Below, piece after piece: positions 39,445 through 47,381 of a stretch of 64,000 nucleotides of DNA. A model generated the notes under the pieces. The model was not told where the DNA came from, searched no databases, and was given only the letters and a program-made list of their open reading frames with translations. Position 1 is the first letter of the stretch. The number at the start of each line of letters is the position of its first letter. The stretch is from Peribacillus sp. Bi96 (GTDB lineage Bacteria; Bacillota; Bacilli; Bacillales; DSM-1321). The translations under genes and the position numbers were made by a program. The stretch lies in NCBI RefSeq assembly GCF_918698115.1, contig NZ_CAKKLV010000007.1, forward strand, positions 62,001 to 126,000, read 5' to 3'.

Positions 39445-40221
39445 TCAAACGCCTCCAATCAGCTGCATTAGATGACGCATCGTCAAAAGCAAGAAATTGA
39501 AAAGTTGGGTGACAACCGTCATCATCATCCCCATAACCAGTACTATGATCGCTAAGCCAGCTATGATTTTCACTGGAATTCCGACAACGAACACATTTAA
39601 TTGAGGAACTGTCCTTGCCAGGATTCCCAGTGTGACATCCACTAAAAAAATGCTCCCCACCACTGGCATGGACATTTGAAAAGCAATCATGAAGGCTTTG
39701 CTGAACGCTTTGGCCAAGTATTCTATCAATGTATGATCTCCGAATGGTACGAATAATTGGTCAATCGGGATGAACTGATAACTGTAAAAGATTCCATCCA
39801 AAAGCAAATGATGGCCGTTTGTGCTTAATAGGAATAATAGAGCGATTGTATAAAGGTATTGTCCCAACAACGGGCTTTGAGCCCCAGTTTGGGGATCGAT
39901 GACATTAGCAATTGAAAAACCCAACTGAAAATCAATCAATCCACCTGCGATTTGAACGGCCGATAAAATCATATAGGCAGCGAATCCTATGAAAAGTCCA
40001 ACAAGCGCTTCCTTAATGATTAATAAATAAAATGTGACATCCAAGTCCAGAACAGGGGCTTCAATGGTATAGTACATGATCCAGGCAAGAAAGATTCCAA
40101 GCCCTACACGATGTTGAATCGGTATTGAACGATACGAAAAAATCGGCATAGCCACAAAAAACGTAGTGACCCTGACCACAATTAATAAAAAGGCGGGAAA
40201 GTGCGGAAATATTTCCTCCAT
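39445..40221 (-). CDS. fliR: Flagellar export gate protein FliR
   Basis: A 258-aa membrane protein with about six hydrophobic segments, part of the FliPQR core of the export channel. The family pattern LGIFLAWIMYY near residue 45 and LPQLNVFVVGIPVKI near residue 205 are present. It is packed 3 nt behind fliQ and followed at once by flhB; such tight spacing indicates translational coupling. Confidence 0.95.
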   Translation of the reverse strand: MEEIFPHFPAFLLIVVRVTTFFVAMPIFSYRSIPIQHRVGLGIFLAWIMYYTIEAPVLDLDVTFYLLIIKEALVGLFIGFAAYMILSAVQIAGGLIDFQLGFSIANVIDPQTGAQSPLLGQYLYTIALLFLLSTNGHHLLLDGIFYSYQFIPIDQLFVPFGDHTLIEYLAKAFSKAFMIAFQMSMPVVGSIFLVDVTLGILARTVPQLNVFVVGIPVKIIAGLAIIVLVMGMMMTVVTQLFNFLLLTMRHLMQLIGGV

Positions 40222-40224
40222 GCC

Positions 40225-40494
40225 CTACCCTACAAATCGATTCAGGTTACCGAATATTTCATTGGCGTATGATAACAGATGGCTCAGCATCCATGGAGCC
40301 AGTAAAATGAGCCCCAATAAGACTGCCACGATTTTTGGAACGAATGCCAAGGTTTGTTCCTGAATCTGGGTAGTCGCCTGAAAGATACTTACTAATAGGC
40401 CTACAATAAGAGCGATCACCATCAATGGGCCAGCGATAATCAATACCATATAAATTCCTTTTTCTGCTACATCAATAACAAACTCTGCACTCAT
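40225..40494 (-). CDS. fliQ: Flagellar export gate protein FliQ
   Basis: An 89-aa protein with two transmembrane helices, the second carrying FVPKIVAVLLGLILLAPWML (in part). QATTQIQEQTLAF between the helices is the FliQ signature loop. Forms part of the FliPQR export channel. It is 14 nt downstream of fliP. Confidence 0.96.
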   Translation of the reverse strand: MSAEFVIDVAEKGIYMVLIIAGPLMVIALIVGLLVSIFQATTQIQEQTLAFVPKIVAVLLGLILLAPWMLSHLLSYANEIFGNLNRFVG

Positions 40495-40508
40495 TTTTTC
40501 TCACCTGC

Positions 40509-41174
40509 TTAAAAACTCTGTAATAAAGACTTCACTACTAAATACCATCCGTCAACTAGAATGAACAGGAGGATTTTAAATGGGAGGGAAATCATGACTG
40601 GCGGTAACATCATCATCCCCATCGACATCAGGACACTTGCAACTACCATATCAATCACCAGAAATGGTATGAAAATCATAAAACCTATTTGAAAGGCTGT
40701 TTTGATTTCACTGATTGCAAAAGCTGGTACAAATGCAGTCAAGGGAATGTCCTGTACCGTTTCCGGCTTATCCACCTTGGCATATTCCAAAAATAATGCC
40801 AGATCCTTTTGCCTTGTATGCGCACTCATGAATTCCTTAAAAGGTATGGAGGCCTGCACATATGCCTCTTCTAAATCTATTTCTTCATTAAATAACGGAG
40901 TTAATGCTTTCTCATTCACTTCCTGAAAAGTCGGTGCCATTATAAAAAAGGTCATGAAAAGAGCTAGTCCGACCAGTACCTGATTCGGAGGCATCTGCTG
41001 TGTAGCTAGCGATGTTCTTACAAAACTCAGGACAATGATGATTCTTGTAAAACACGTCATCAGGATCAATATGCTTGGAGCCAGCGATAATACGGTCATT
41101 AGAAGAACAAGCTTGACGGAAGTAGAGGCATTAGTGGGATCACTGTTATTGAAAAACTCCATGAACTCATTCAT
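40509..41174 (-). CDS. fliP: Flagellar export gate protein FliP
   Basis: A 221-aa membrane protein of the FliP/SpaP family with four transmembrane segments. Signatures: LSLAPSILILMTCFTRIIIVLSFVR at about 30-54 (given in part), PPNQVLVGLALFMTFF, and MMLPPVMISLPFKILLFILVDGW (in part). There is no long cleavable signal peptide of the enterobacterial kind. The ATG overlaps the fliO stop (ATGA). Confidence 0.97.
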   Translation of the reverse strand: MNEFMEFFNNSDPTNASTSVKLVLLMTVLSLAPSILILMTCFTRIIIVLSFVRTSLATQQMPPNQVLVGLALFMTFFIMAPTFQEVNEKALTPLFNEEIDLEEAYVQASIPFKEFMSAHTRQKDLALFLEYAKVDKPETVQDIPLTAFVPAFAISEIKTAFQIGFMIFIPFLVIDMVVASVLMSMGMMMLPPVMISLPFKILLFILVDGWYLVVKSLLQSF

Positions 41175-41830
41175 TCATTGTCTCTTCCTTTCCTATCAAG
41201 CTCATTTAATAGCTTCTTCCTGCTATCAGACATTTGATCAAGTTGACTTTCGAGCTCTGAAGAAAAACTAGCGGTTTCGGATTCTCTATTCTTCAACCAC
41301 TTATTTTTCAATTTAGCTGCAAACTCCCCAGGCTGAATCATTTGATCCAACTTATCGTTATAATCTTTCAAAAGCTGTTCATATTCCAAAGGATCATCTA
41401 TTTCTTTCAAGAGTTGAATATTTTCACCAACCCCGATTACCAATATTCGCCCTCCGATTTTAACAAGTTGAACAGAACGATTTGCACCAAGGCTCGTACC
41501 GCCTAAATTCTCTACAGAATTTGCCTTTTGGTACGATTTACTCTTTTTATTGATGAACTTCAATATGATATACAGAAGTGCCACTACAAAAATAGTAGCA
41601 AATATCATCCTGAGAAATTCCCAAACGGTAATCCCGACTTTATCCGGATTAGAAGCCTGATTGTTAGATTGAGAGTCTATCGATTTTTCATTATCTACTT
41701 TCTGATCATCTGGCTGCTCATAAACTTCCTTCACTGTTTTATCTAGATCTTCCGCATGGGCCGGAATGGCCCCAGAGAAGAGTACTGCTATCATCAGTGG
41801 GACCTGAAGCCATTTTTTTATAAAAAACAA
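41171..41830 (-). CDS. fliO: Flagellar export assembly protein FliO (FliZ)
   Basis: A 219-aa protein with an N-terminal signal peptide (cleavage likely after AHA, about residue 27), an acidic extracytoplasmic stretch, one transmembrane segment (about 68-90, FLRMIFATIFVVALLYIIL in part) and a cytosolic domain with LGANRSVQLVKIGGRILVIG, the FliO signature. It helps assemble FliP rings. The start is TTG at 41830, with GAGGGTG 8 nt upstream; no better ATG exists. The B. subtilis orthologue is also called FliZ. Confidence 0.9.
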   Translation of the reverse strand: MFFIKKWLQVPLMIAVLFSGAIPAHAEDLDKTVKEVYEQPDDQKVDNEKSIDSQSNNQASNPDKVGITVWEFLRMIFATIFVVALLYIILKFINKKSKSYQKANSVENLGGTSLGANRSVQLVKIGGRILVIGVGENIQLLKEIDDPLEYEQLLKDYNDKLDQMIQPGEFAAKLKNKWLKNRESETASFSSELESQLDQMSDSRKKLLNELDRKGRDNE

Positions 41831-41845
41831 TATGAAGACACCCTC

Positions 41846-42208
41846 TTAACTTAATGCTTTATTTATGGCTTCCAATACCCGGTCAGCCTGGAATGGCTTC
41901 ACGATAAAGTCCTTGGCGCCCGCCTGGATTGCATCAATGACCATGGCTTGTTGCCCCATCGCTGAACACATAATGACCTTAGCTTGAGGATTCACCTTTT
42001 TTATTTCTTTTAAAGCTGTAATTCCATCCATTTCAGGCATGGTAATATCCATCGTTACAAGATCCGGATGTGTTTCTTTATATTTTTCCACGGCTTGCGC
42101 GCCATCTGCTGCTTCACCGACAATTTCAAAACCATTTTTAGAAAGGATATCCTTTATCATCATTCTCATAAATGCTGCATCGTCCACAATTAAAATTCTA
42201 TTCGCCAT
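41846..42208 (-). CDS. cheY: Chemotaxis response regulator CheY
   Basis: A 120-aa single-domain receiver. Acidic pocket Asp9/Asp10, phosphoacceptor Asp54 (TMDITMPEMDG), Thr/Ser in MCSAMGQ and Lys in FIVKPF are all present. In Bacillus, CheY-P binds FliM and promotes counter-clockwise rotation (smooth swimming). Placed between fliY and fliO, the typical Firmicutes position. ATG with GGGGGACG upstream. Confidence 0.97.
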   Translation of the reverse strand: MANRILIVDDAAFMRMMIKDILSKNGFEIVGEAADGAQAVEKYKETHPDLVTMDITMPEMDGITALKEIKKVNPQAKVIMCSAMGQQAMVIDAIQAGAKDFIVKPFQADRVLEAINKALS

Positions 42209-42226
42209 TCTTTTCGTCCCCCAAAT

Positions 42227-43438
42227 TTATCTAATTTTATTTAATCTGTCGCTTTGGCTCATGATATCCGTAACACGGACTCCAAAGTTTTCATCAATCA
42301 CTACTACTTCGCCTTTTGCTATCAAGCGACTGTTTACCAGGATATCCACTGGCTCGCCGGCCAACTTATCCAATTCGATTATCGAACCGGACGACAGCTC
42401 CAAAATATCCTTGACAGAACGCTTCGTTCTTCCGAGCTCCACTGTTACTTGCAATGGAATATCCATCAGCATGCTGAGATTTTTCGTTTCAGTCTCTTGA
42501 AGCTGAAAGGGCTGGAAACTAGTGAAACTGGCAGGCTGAACATTTACCGGCTGACCTGTTGGTACAGATGAACCTCCAAAATGTTGCGGCACATCCGGTA
42601 TTTGGTTCGTAGGTTGAGTTTGATAACCACCTTGTCCATTGAACTCATTTGCCGTTTGGTTCGTTCCAGCGTACTGAAATTGGTCAGGCTCCTGGGATGG
42701 ATTGTTTATAACTGGATCACTTAATACTTTTTCCGTTTTCATTTCGGTTGGTTCGCTTGTTCCATTTAAAAGTTCAGAAACTAGTCCTTTAGCGAATTCT
42801 AAAGGCAGCATTTGCATGATGCTGGAATCAATTAACGTACCGACACGCAGACGGAAAGAGATTTTTGCAAATAAATCCTCATCTGGTATCGCATTTTCTC
42901 CTTCACCATTTAAAAAGTTAAGTAAATCTATGCTTGGCGGAGAAATATCAACTTTTTTACTAAAAATAGTCGACATGGATGTCGCTGCCGAACCCATCAT
43001 TTGGTTCATGGCTTCCTGGACCGCACTCAATTGAATTTCCCCCAGCATGTCTGAAGGATTTAGTCCATCACCGCCAAGCATCAAATCGGCTATGATAGCA
43101 GCATCGCTTTGCTTGATGACCAACATATTAATACCTGAAAATCCTTCTGTATATTGAACTTGAATCGCTACATACGGATAAGGGAATTCTTTCGAAATCT
43201 GGCCCTTTTCAATGACGGTGACCGTCGGGGTAGTTATATCCACTTTCTGATTCAATAACGTGGATAAGGCAGTTGCCGAACTTCCGAAAGAGATATTACC
43301 AATTTCACCGAGAGCATCGAGTTCCATCATTGATAAATAATCGTTCATCGAAAGAGTGTTCACCTCATCTTCTATATCACTTGTACCTTTCAAAAGGGCA
43401 TCAATTTCGTCTTGTGAAAGCATTTCATCACTTACCAT
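42227..43438 (-). CDS. fliY: Flagellar switch protein/CheY-P phosphatase FliY
   Basis: A 403-aa C-ring protein. N-terminal SQDEIDALL peptide that binds CheY-P (about residues 8-16), a CheC-like middle domain with two phosphatase helices (LGEIGNISFGSSATAL and VQEAMNQMMGSAATSMS), a Gln/Pro/Asn-rich linker (about 245-300), and a C-terminal FliN/SpoA domain (LGRTKRSVKDILELSSGSI, in part). ATG at 43438 overlaps the fliM end and has GGGGGAGA upstream. Confidence 0.96.
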   Translation of the reverse strand: MVSDEMLSQDEIDALLKGTSDIEDEVNTLSMNDYLSMMELDALGEIGNISFGSSATALSTLLNQKVDITTPTVTVIEKGQISKEFPYPYVAIQVQYTEGFSGINMLVIKQSDAAIIADLMLGGDGLNPSDMLGEIQLSAVQEAMNQMMGSAATSMSTIFSKKVDISPPSIDLLNFLNGEGENAIPDEDLFAKISFRLRVGTLIDSSIMQMLPLEFAKGLVSELLNGTSEPTEMKTEKVLSDPVINNPSQEPDQFQYAGTNQTANEFNGQGGYQTQPTNQIPDVPQHFGGSSVPTGQPVNVQPASFTSFQPFQLQETETKNLSMLMDIPLQVTVELGRTKRSVKDILELSSGSIIELDKLAGEPVDILVNSRLIAKGEVVVIDENFGVRVTDIMSQSDRLNKIR

Positions 43439-44426
43439 CTTCGTCTCCCCCTTTCAAAATATCAAGAATCTGGATGGCGTGTTTTTTACCTACTTTACCT
43501 GGCTGCGCACTATATTTTGGGATTCCTCCAATTTTTATCGTCAAAGGTTCATCGATTGCCTTATTTAAATCGATGACATCACCAACATCAAGCAGCAAAA
43601 AATCATGGATCGTGATATCTGTAGAACCAAGTTCAGAAATAATGGGAAGGTCTGCGTTTCGGATACGCTTTTCCAAAATCATGATTTCCTCTGGGATTTT
43701 TTCCTTTTGGGAAGTTTCCATCCAATAATGAGCAGATAACTTCGGTATGATAGGTTCTAAAACGACGTGAGGAATGCAAATATTAATCATCCCGCTCGTT
43801 TCACCGATTTGGGTATTCAAGGAAATGACAACAACAGTATCGTTGGGTGAAACCAGTTGAAGGAATTGTGGATTCACTTCGAACTCTGTCATCACAGGTT
43901 CGATTTCAACAATCGTTCCCCATGCCTCCTGTAAATTTTCAAAAGCCTTCTCGAATAAATTGGACATGATTTTCGTTTCTATTTCCGTTAAACTATCTAC
44001 CTTATTAACGCTAATGCCCCGCCCTCCCAAAACTCGATCCATCATGGAATAGGCGATATTCGGGTTAACCTCAAGGATGATACGTCCATCTAAAGGCGGC
44101 ACTTCAAACACATTCAGGATAGTCATTTTCGGAATTGAACGAATAAACTCTTCATATGGGATTTGGTCTGCCGAAGCAACAGAAATTTGAACATATGTCC
44201 TAAGCTGAGCCGAAAAGTAAGTGGTCAGCAACCTTGCAAAGTTTTCGTGTATCCTAGTCAAACTCCGGATTTGATCCTTTGAAAAGCGAAGTGCCCTTTT
44301 AAAGTCATACACTTTCACTCTTTTTTCTACTTCTTCTTTCTTTAAATCATCTGCATCCATTTCACCTGTGGAAATGGCCGATAACAAAGCATCGATTTCA
44401 TTTTGCGATAATATTTCCCCGGACAT
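43428..44426 (-). CDS. fliM: Flagellar motor switch protein FliM
   Basis: A 332-aa switch protein: N-terminal CheY-P-binding segment (LSQNEIDALLSAI), middle domain with the GGXG region (GGRGISVNK), and a C-terminal SpoA domain (IKIGGIPKYSAQPGKVGKK, in part). The start is the ATG at 44426 (MSGEILSQ) with GGAGGTGA 6 nt upstream; a GTG two codons earlier overlaps this site. Length equals B. subtilis FliM. It overlaps fliY by 11 nt. Confidence 0.96.
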   Translation of the reverse strand: MSGEILSQNEIDALLSAISTGEMDADDLKKEEVEKRVKVYDFKRALRFSKDQIRSLTRIHENFARLLTTYFSAQLRTYVQISVASADQIPYEEFIRSIPKMTILNVFEVPPLDGRIILEVNPNIAYSMMDRVLGGRGISVNKVDSLTEIETKIMSNLFEKAFENLQEAWGTIVEIEPVMTEFEVNPQFLQLVSPNDTVVVISLNTQIGETSGMINICIPHVVLEPIIPKLSAHYWMETSQKEKIPEEIMILEKRIRNADLPIISELGSTDITIHDFLLLDVGDVIDLNKAIDEPLTIKIGGIPKYSAQPGKVGKKHAIQILDILKGGDEDGK

Positions 44427-44478
44427 TAACACTCACCTCCAAAGCTTCCCCTTCTTATTTAATGTAGCAAGGATGTTC

Positions 44479-44907
44479 TTATTGAAGAATCGAGGAGGTT
44501 ATATAAACCTTTTCAACTTTTCCTTCTTCCATTAATTCATTCATTCTAGTCTTTAATGCATCTTGTAGTTTTTCCTTGCCCTTTTTACCCGTTAACTCTT
44601 CTGCTTTCATTTCGGATAGTTCCGTAATAATGATATTTTTCATCTGAAAGCTTCTTTTTTCCAACTCTTCTTTAGCTTTCTTATTTTCTGTTTGGACCAT
44701 AAATGAGATTTTAATATAATCATTGCCGGCCAGATTCGTTGTAATTTCAGGAATTTCAACGGATGATTTGACAATTTCGTCAATGCTCGGTTTACCTTCG
44801 GCAGATGTGGGGTCAGATAACTTTGTCACAACCACGACCGCTATGACACCAACAAGTGTTATCGCCACAAGCATAATCATCATAATTGTCATTAATTTCT
44901 TTTTCAT
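44479..44907 (-). CDS. fliL: Flagellar basal-body-associated protein FliL
   Basis: A 142-aa single-pass membrane protein: transmembrane segment at about residues 7-29, then an extracytoplasmic SPFH/stomatin-like domain with EITTNLAGNDYIKISFMVQ (in part) and KDALKTR-type LQDALKTRMNELM. It associates with stators around the motor. Its ATG overlaps the swrD stop codon (ATGA). Confidence 0.95.
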   Translation of the reverse strand: MKKKLMTIMMIMLVAITLVGVIAVVVVTKLSDPTSAEGKPSIDEIVKSSVEIPEITTNLAGNDYIKISFMVQTENKKAKEELEKRSFQMKNIIITELSEMKAEELTGKKGKEKLQDALKTRMNELMEEGKVEKVYITSSILQ

Positions 44908-45140
44908 GTTCTTTCCTCCACATCATTGCGAAATCCGAGAATATTCACGGTACGATAAAATTGTATAATAGCTTCAACCATTTCCTCTTCCTTCTCAAGC
45001 ACCACGATTTTCTTGCCATTTGTAAAAGTAATGGTCGTATCAGGCAATGATTCGACTGTATCTATGTACAATGCATTGATATGAAAGCATTTTCCATTGA
45101 GTCTTGTGACTTTGATAATGATATTTGGGAGCCAGAGCAA
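44904..45140 (-). CDS. swrD: Swarming/flagellar power protein SwrD (FlbD family), atypical start
   Basis: A FlbD-family protein whose conserved body reads KVTRLNGKCFHINALYIDTVE (in part), then LPDTTITFTNGKKIVV. In B. subtilis SwrD (YlzI) raises flagellar torque for swarming. The frame has no ATG. The only conventional candidate is a TTG at 45140, giving 78 aa with the extra residues LWLPN. Rare ATT/ATC codons sit where the family's Met is expected (about 45122-45116). The GGGGGGAGG site lies 13 nt upstream and is partly in a hairpin stem. Conserved body: high confidence; start: low confidence. The stop overlaps fliL. Confidence 0.8.
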   Translation of the reverse strand: MLWLPNIIIKVTRLNGKCFHINALYIDTVESLPDTTITFTNGKKIVVLEKEEEMVEAIIQFYRTVNILGFRNDVEERT

Positions 45141-45163
45141 AAAGCAACTGGCTCCTCCCCCCC
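45128..45163 (-). promoter_or_regulatory. Hairpin covering the swrD ribosome binding site
   Basis: A perfect 8-bp inverted repeat GGAGCCAG ... CTGGCTCC (45155-45128) with a 12-nt loop starts 13 nt after the flgE stop codon. The GGAGG of the swrD Shine-Dalgarno sequence (45163-45154) runs into the 5' arm, and the candidate TTG start lies in the loop. There is no T run, so a translational switch fits better than a terminator. Confidence 0.55.
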
Positions 45164-45168
45164 TTAAC

Positions 45169-46434
45169 TTATCGTTTTAAGTTAACCAGTTCTTGTAAGA
45201 TTTCATCCGATGTCGTGATAATCCGGGAATTCGACTGAAAACCACGTTGCGCAACGATCATTTCGGTAAATTCTTCAGATAAATCCACATTGGACATTTC
45301 CAATGAGCCTGATGCAATCATTCCGCGACCCTCACCTGCGATATTGATGTTTGCAGTCCCTGAATTGATTGATTCCTGAAAAGTATTACCACCTGTTTTC
45401 GTCAAGCCGGATGAATTGGAAAACTTGGCAACGGCCAGTTGGCCTAATGTTGTGATGAGCCCGTTGGAATACACGCCATTTATTTCTCCCGATGAACCAA
45501 TATTAAAACTCTCGAGTTTCCCTTCCTTATTGCCATTCGGATTGACCAGAGCAGTCGTAGACCCTTTTACTTGAGTGAGTTTTGAGAAATCAAAATCCAA
45601 TTTAACTTTTTGAATGCTTTCATCAACTGCTGTATTCGTGTCGTCCTCTTTGCCGCTTGTAATGCTAAGGGTTTGGTTTGCCTTATTTTTATCCGCAGCC
45701 ACTATCTGACCATTTGCATCGAAACTCACTGAAGTGAACGGTTTTGGTTTAGTTGCAGAAGCATCCCCCAAAGCAGCAGGTTCTTCATCAAAAAGCTCCC
45801 ATTTATTATCACCTGTTTTTTGGAAGTAGATAGTTGCCGTCTGTTCTTTCCCCTTATCGTCAACGACTTTTATTTGCTGGCTAAATACTGAACCATCAAT
45901 GGCATCAGCAGCAAGGTTTTCACTTACTGATATTTTAGTCGTTGTTACAGCAGGTAAAATCGCATTGACATTAACAGCAACGTCACCGATCGTTTTTGAT
46001 CGTTTTCCGTTTTCATCAACCTTGTAGGCTTGTACTTTCAGACCATTCGAGTTGACAAGCGTACCATTATCATCCAGATAGAAGTTTCCTGCTCGTGTAT
46101 AGGAAAGTGCATCGCCTTGCTTGACGATGAAATAACCATCCCCGGATATTCCTAAGTCAAGATCGCGACCGGTAGTTTGCAAGCTTGATTGCGAATGGAT
46201 GGTATCGATTGTAGCAATCGTCGAACCCAATCCAATTTGTTTAGAGTTAGTTCCACCTTTATTGGCTGTTGCTGCACTTGCACCAGATACGGTTTGGTTC
46301 ATCGCATCGCTGAATGTCACCCGGCTTTTTTTGAAACCGTAAGTATTGACATTGGCGACATTATTACCGATAACATCCAATTTTGTTTGTAAGTTTTTTA
46401 ATCCGCTTATTCCTGAATACATCGAACGAAGCAT
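45169..46434 (-). CDS. flgE: Flagellar hook protein FlgE
   Basis: A 421-aa rod/hook-family protein. N-terminal signature MLRSMYSGISGLKNLQTKLD (in part) followed by VIGNNVANVNTYGFKKSRVTF, and C-terminal EMSNVDLSEEFTEMIVAQRGFQSNSR (in part). It is longer than the 264-aa B. subtilis hook protein (formerly FlgG); the extra about 150 residues lie in the central, Ser/Thr/Lys-rich outer domain. The first and last about 90 residues form the conserved D0/D1 domains. ATG with GGGGAGC upstream. Confidence 0.94.
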   Translation of the reverse strand: MLRSMYSGISGLKNLQTKLDVIGNNVANVNTYGFKKSRVTFSDAMNQTVSGASAATANKGGTNSKQIGLGSTIATIDTIHSQSSLQTTGRDLDLGISGDGYFIVKQGDALSYTRAGNFYLDDNGTLVNSNGLKVQAYKVDENGKRSKTIGDVAVNVNAILPAVTTTKISVSENLAADAIDGSVFSQQIKVVDDKGKEQTATIYFQKTGDNKWELFDEEPAALGDASATKPKPFTSVSFDANGQIVAADKNKANQTLSITSGKEDDTNTAVDESIQKVKLDFDFSKLTQVKGSTTALVNPNGNKEGKLESFNIGSSGEINGVYSNGLITTLGQLAVAKFSNSSGLTKTGGNTFQESINSGTANINIAGEGRGMIASGSLEMSNVDLSEEFTEMIVAQRGFQSNSRIITTSDEILQELVNLKR

Positions 46435-46509
46435 GTAAAAGCTCCCCTTTCATATATCGACTGCTCCTGTCCTTTCACAGTCATGGCTTCCCATACTGGG
46501 TCCAGCCTA

Positions 46510-46735
46510 TTAATCCAATTAATGTTGGTGAAAATTCAAGACGATGCTTCATCCCTGTCCATGACTGATGACGTTGTTTTTCGTGCTTTCAATCAACCGC
46601 ATTTTTAGCATGTTTACTATTGATCAAATGCGATTGAAACCCTTGTTGAATCAACTGTCTTTGCCGCAAGGGCAAGCTTGTTCAAGACATCATCTGAGCG
46701 GAATTCGCTCGAAAACCAAGTTTCATATTCCGCCC
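46510..46735 (-). pseudogene. Decayed TIGR02530-type flagellar operon protein
   Basis: The about 300-bp gap between flgD and flgE contains short peptides of the small flagellar operon protein normally encoded here, spread over all three frames. In order they are SKHAK (46618-46604), MRLIESTKNNVIS (46602-46564), MDRDEASS then a TGA (46562-46536), and IFTNIN (46535-46518). These correspond, from my memory of the family, to the conserved HA..RL.ER., N.TVIT.MDR.EA and VFTNIN motifs. About 40-50 middle residues are missing between RLIES and KNNVI. A GAGGGCGG site and ATG at about 46726 may be the former start. I conclude a gene inactivated by frameshifts, a stop and an internal deletion. Confidence 0.6.
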
Positions 46736-46737
46736 TC

Positions 46738-47373
46738 TTAAGCTCCAGCGATTTTAGTCAATTGATCTGATGATAGCTTGGTGTTGCTTTCATCATCCAC
46801 TTCAATTTGCAGTTTGCCATTATTCATGGAAACAGAGATAACGACTGCAGATGACTCCCCATTTTTTTCATCCTTCCAAGAAACACGCTTGCCTATTAGC
46901 TCACTAGCCTCCGTTAAGCTATTGGATGCGGTACTTCGCTGCTCCATGGCCGAAATGTTCGCTGGCTCAAGTTTTGTGCCATCTTCTAAGATAAAATAAA
47001 CACTATCACCCTTATATTGAATGGATTTCACGACGCCTGTCCCTTCTTCTATCGCAAGATCATCATCACCTTCATTTAATTTATGCCAAGTGACTTCCTT
47101 ACCGACAAAAGTGTTATAGTTCATTAAACTATTTTGTTGATTGTTCCCGATTATTTTTTCAAGTTGGACTCCCATATTCATCATCTGTTCCAGAGAAGAA
47201 AAAGTGGCCATTTGAGCGATGAATTCTGTATTGTCCATAGGGCTTGACGGATCTTGGTTTTGAAGCTGGGTAAGCAATAATTTCAAGAAATCATCTTTTC
47301 CCAATGAATCCCCAGTATTTCTATTACCATTTTGATAGTTTGATAATAAGAGTGATGTATCGATGGTCGTCAC
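46738..47373 (-). CDS. flgD: Flagellar hook capping protein FlgD
   Basis: A 211-aa hook-assembly scaffold. The N-terminal signature LGKDDFLKLLLTQLQNQDP and PMDNTEFIAQMATFSSLEQM (about residues 24-70) is intact; the C-terminal part is a beta-rich cap domain. It starts 8 nt behind fliK. ATG start with ribosome binding site AGGTGAAAAAGTG. Downstream lies the pseudogene, then flgE. Confidence 0.95.
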   Translation of the reverse strand: MTTIDTSLLLSNYQNGNRNTGDSLGKDDFLKLLLTQLQNQDPSSPMDNTEFIAQMATFSSLEQMMNMGVQLEKIIGNNQQNSLMNYNTFVGKEVTWHKLNEGDDDLAIEEGTGVVKSIQYKGDSVYFILEDGTKLEPANISAMEQRSTASNSLTEASELIGKRVSWKDEKNGESSAVVISVSMNNGKLQIEVDDESNTKLSSDQLTKIAGA

Positions 47374-47381
47374 TTTTTCAC

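Noticed and set aside
42039-42500. 153-codon plus-strand open frame opposite cheY and fliY
   Set aside because: Antisense shadow of two well-supported genes; no recognisable domain and no initiation signal.
46645-46760. Continuous frame AEYETWF ... LNKLALAAKTVDS after flgD
   Set aside because: It has no start codon with a ribosome binding site and a stop codon just upstream; best read as part of the pseudogene debris or chance.
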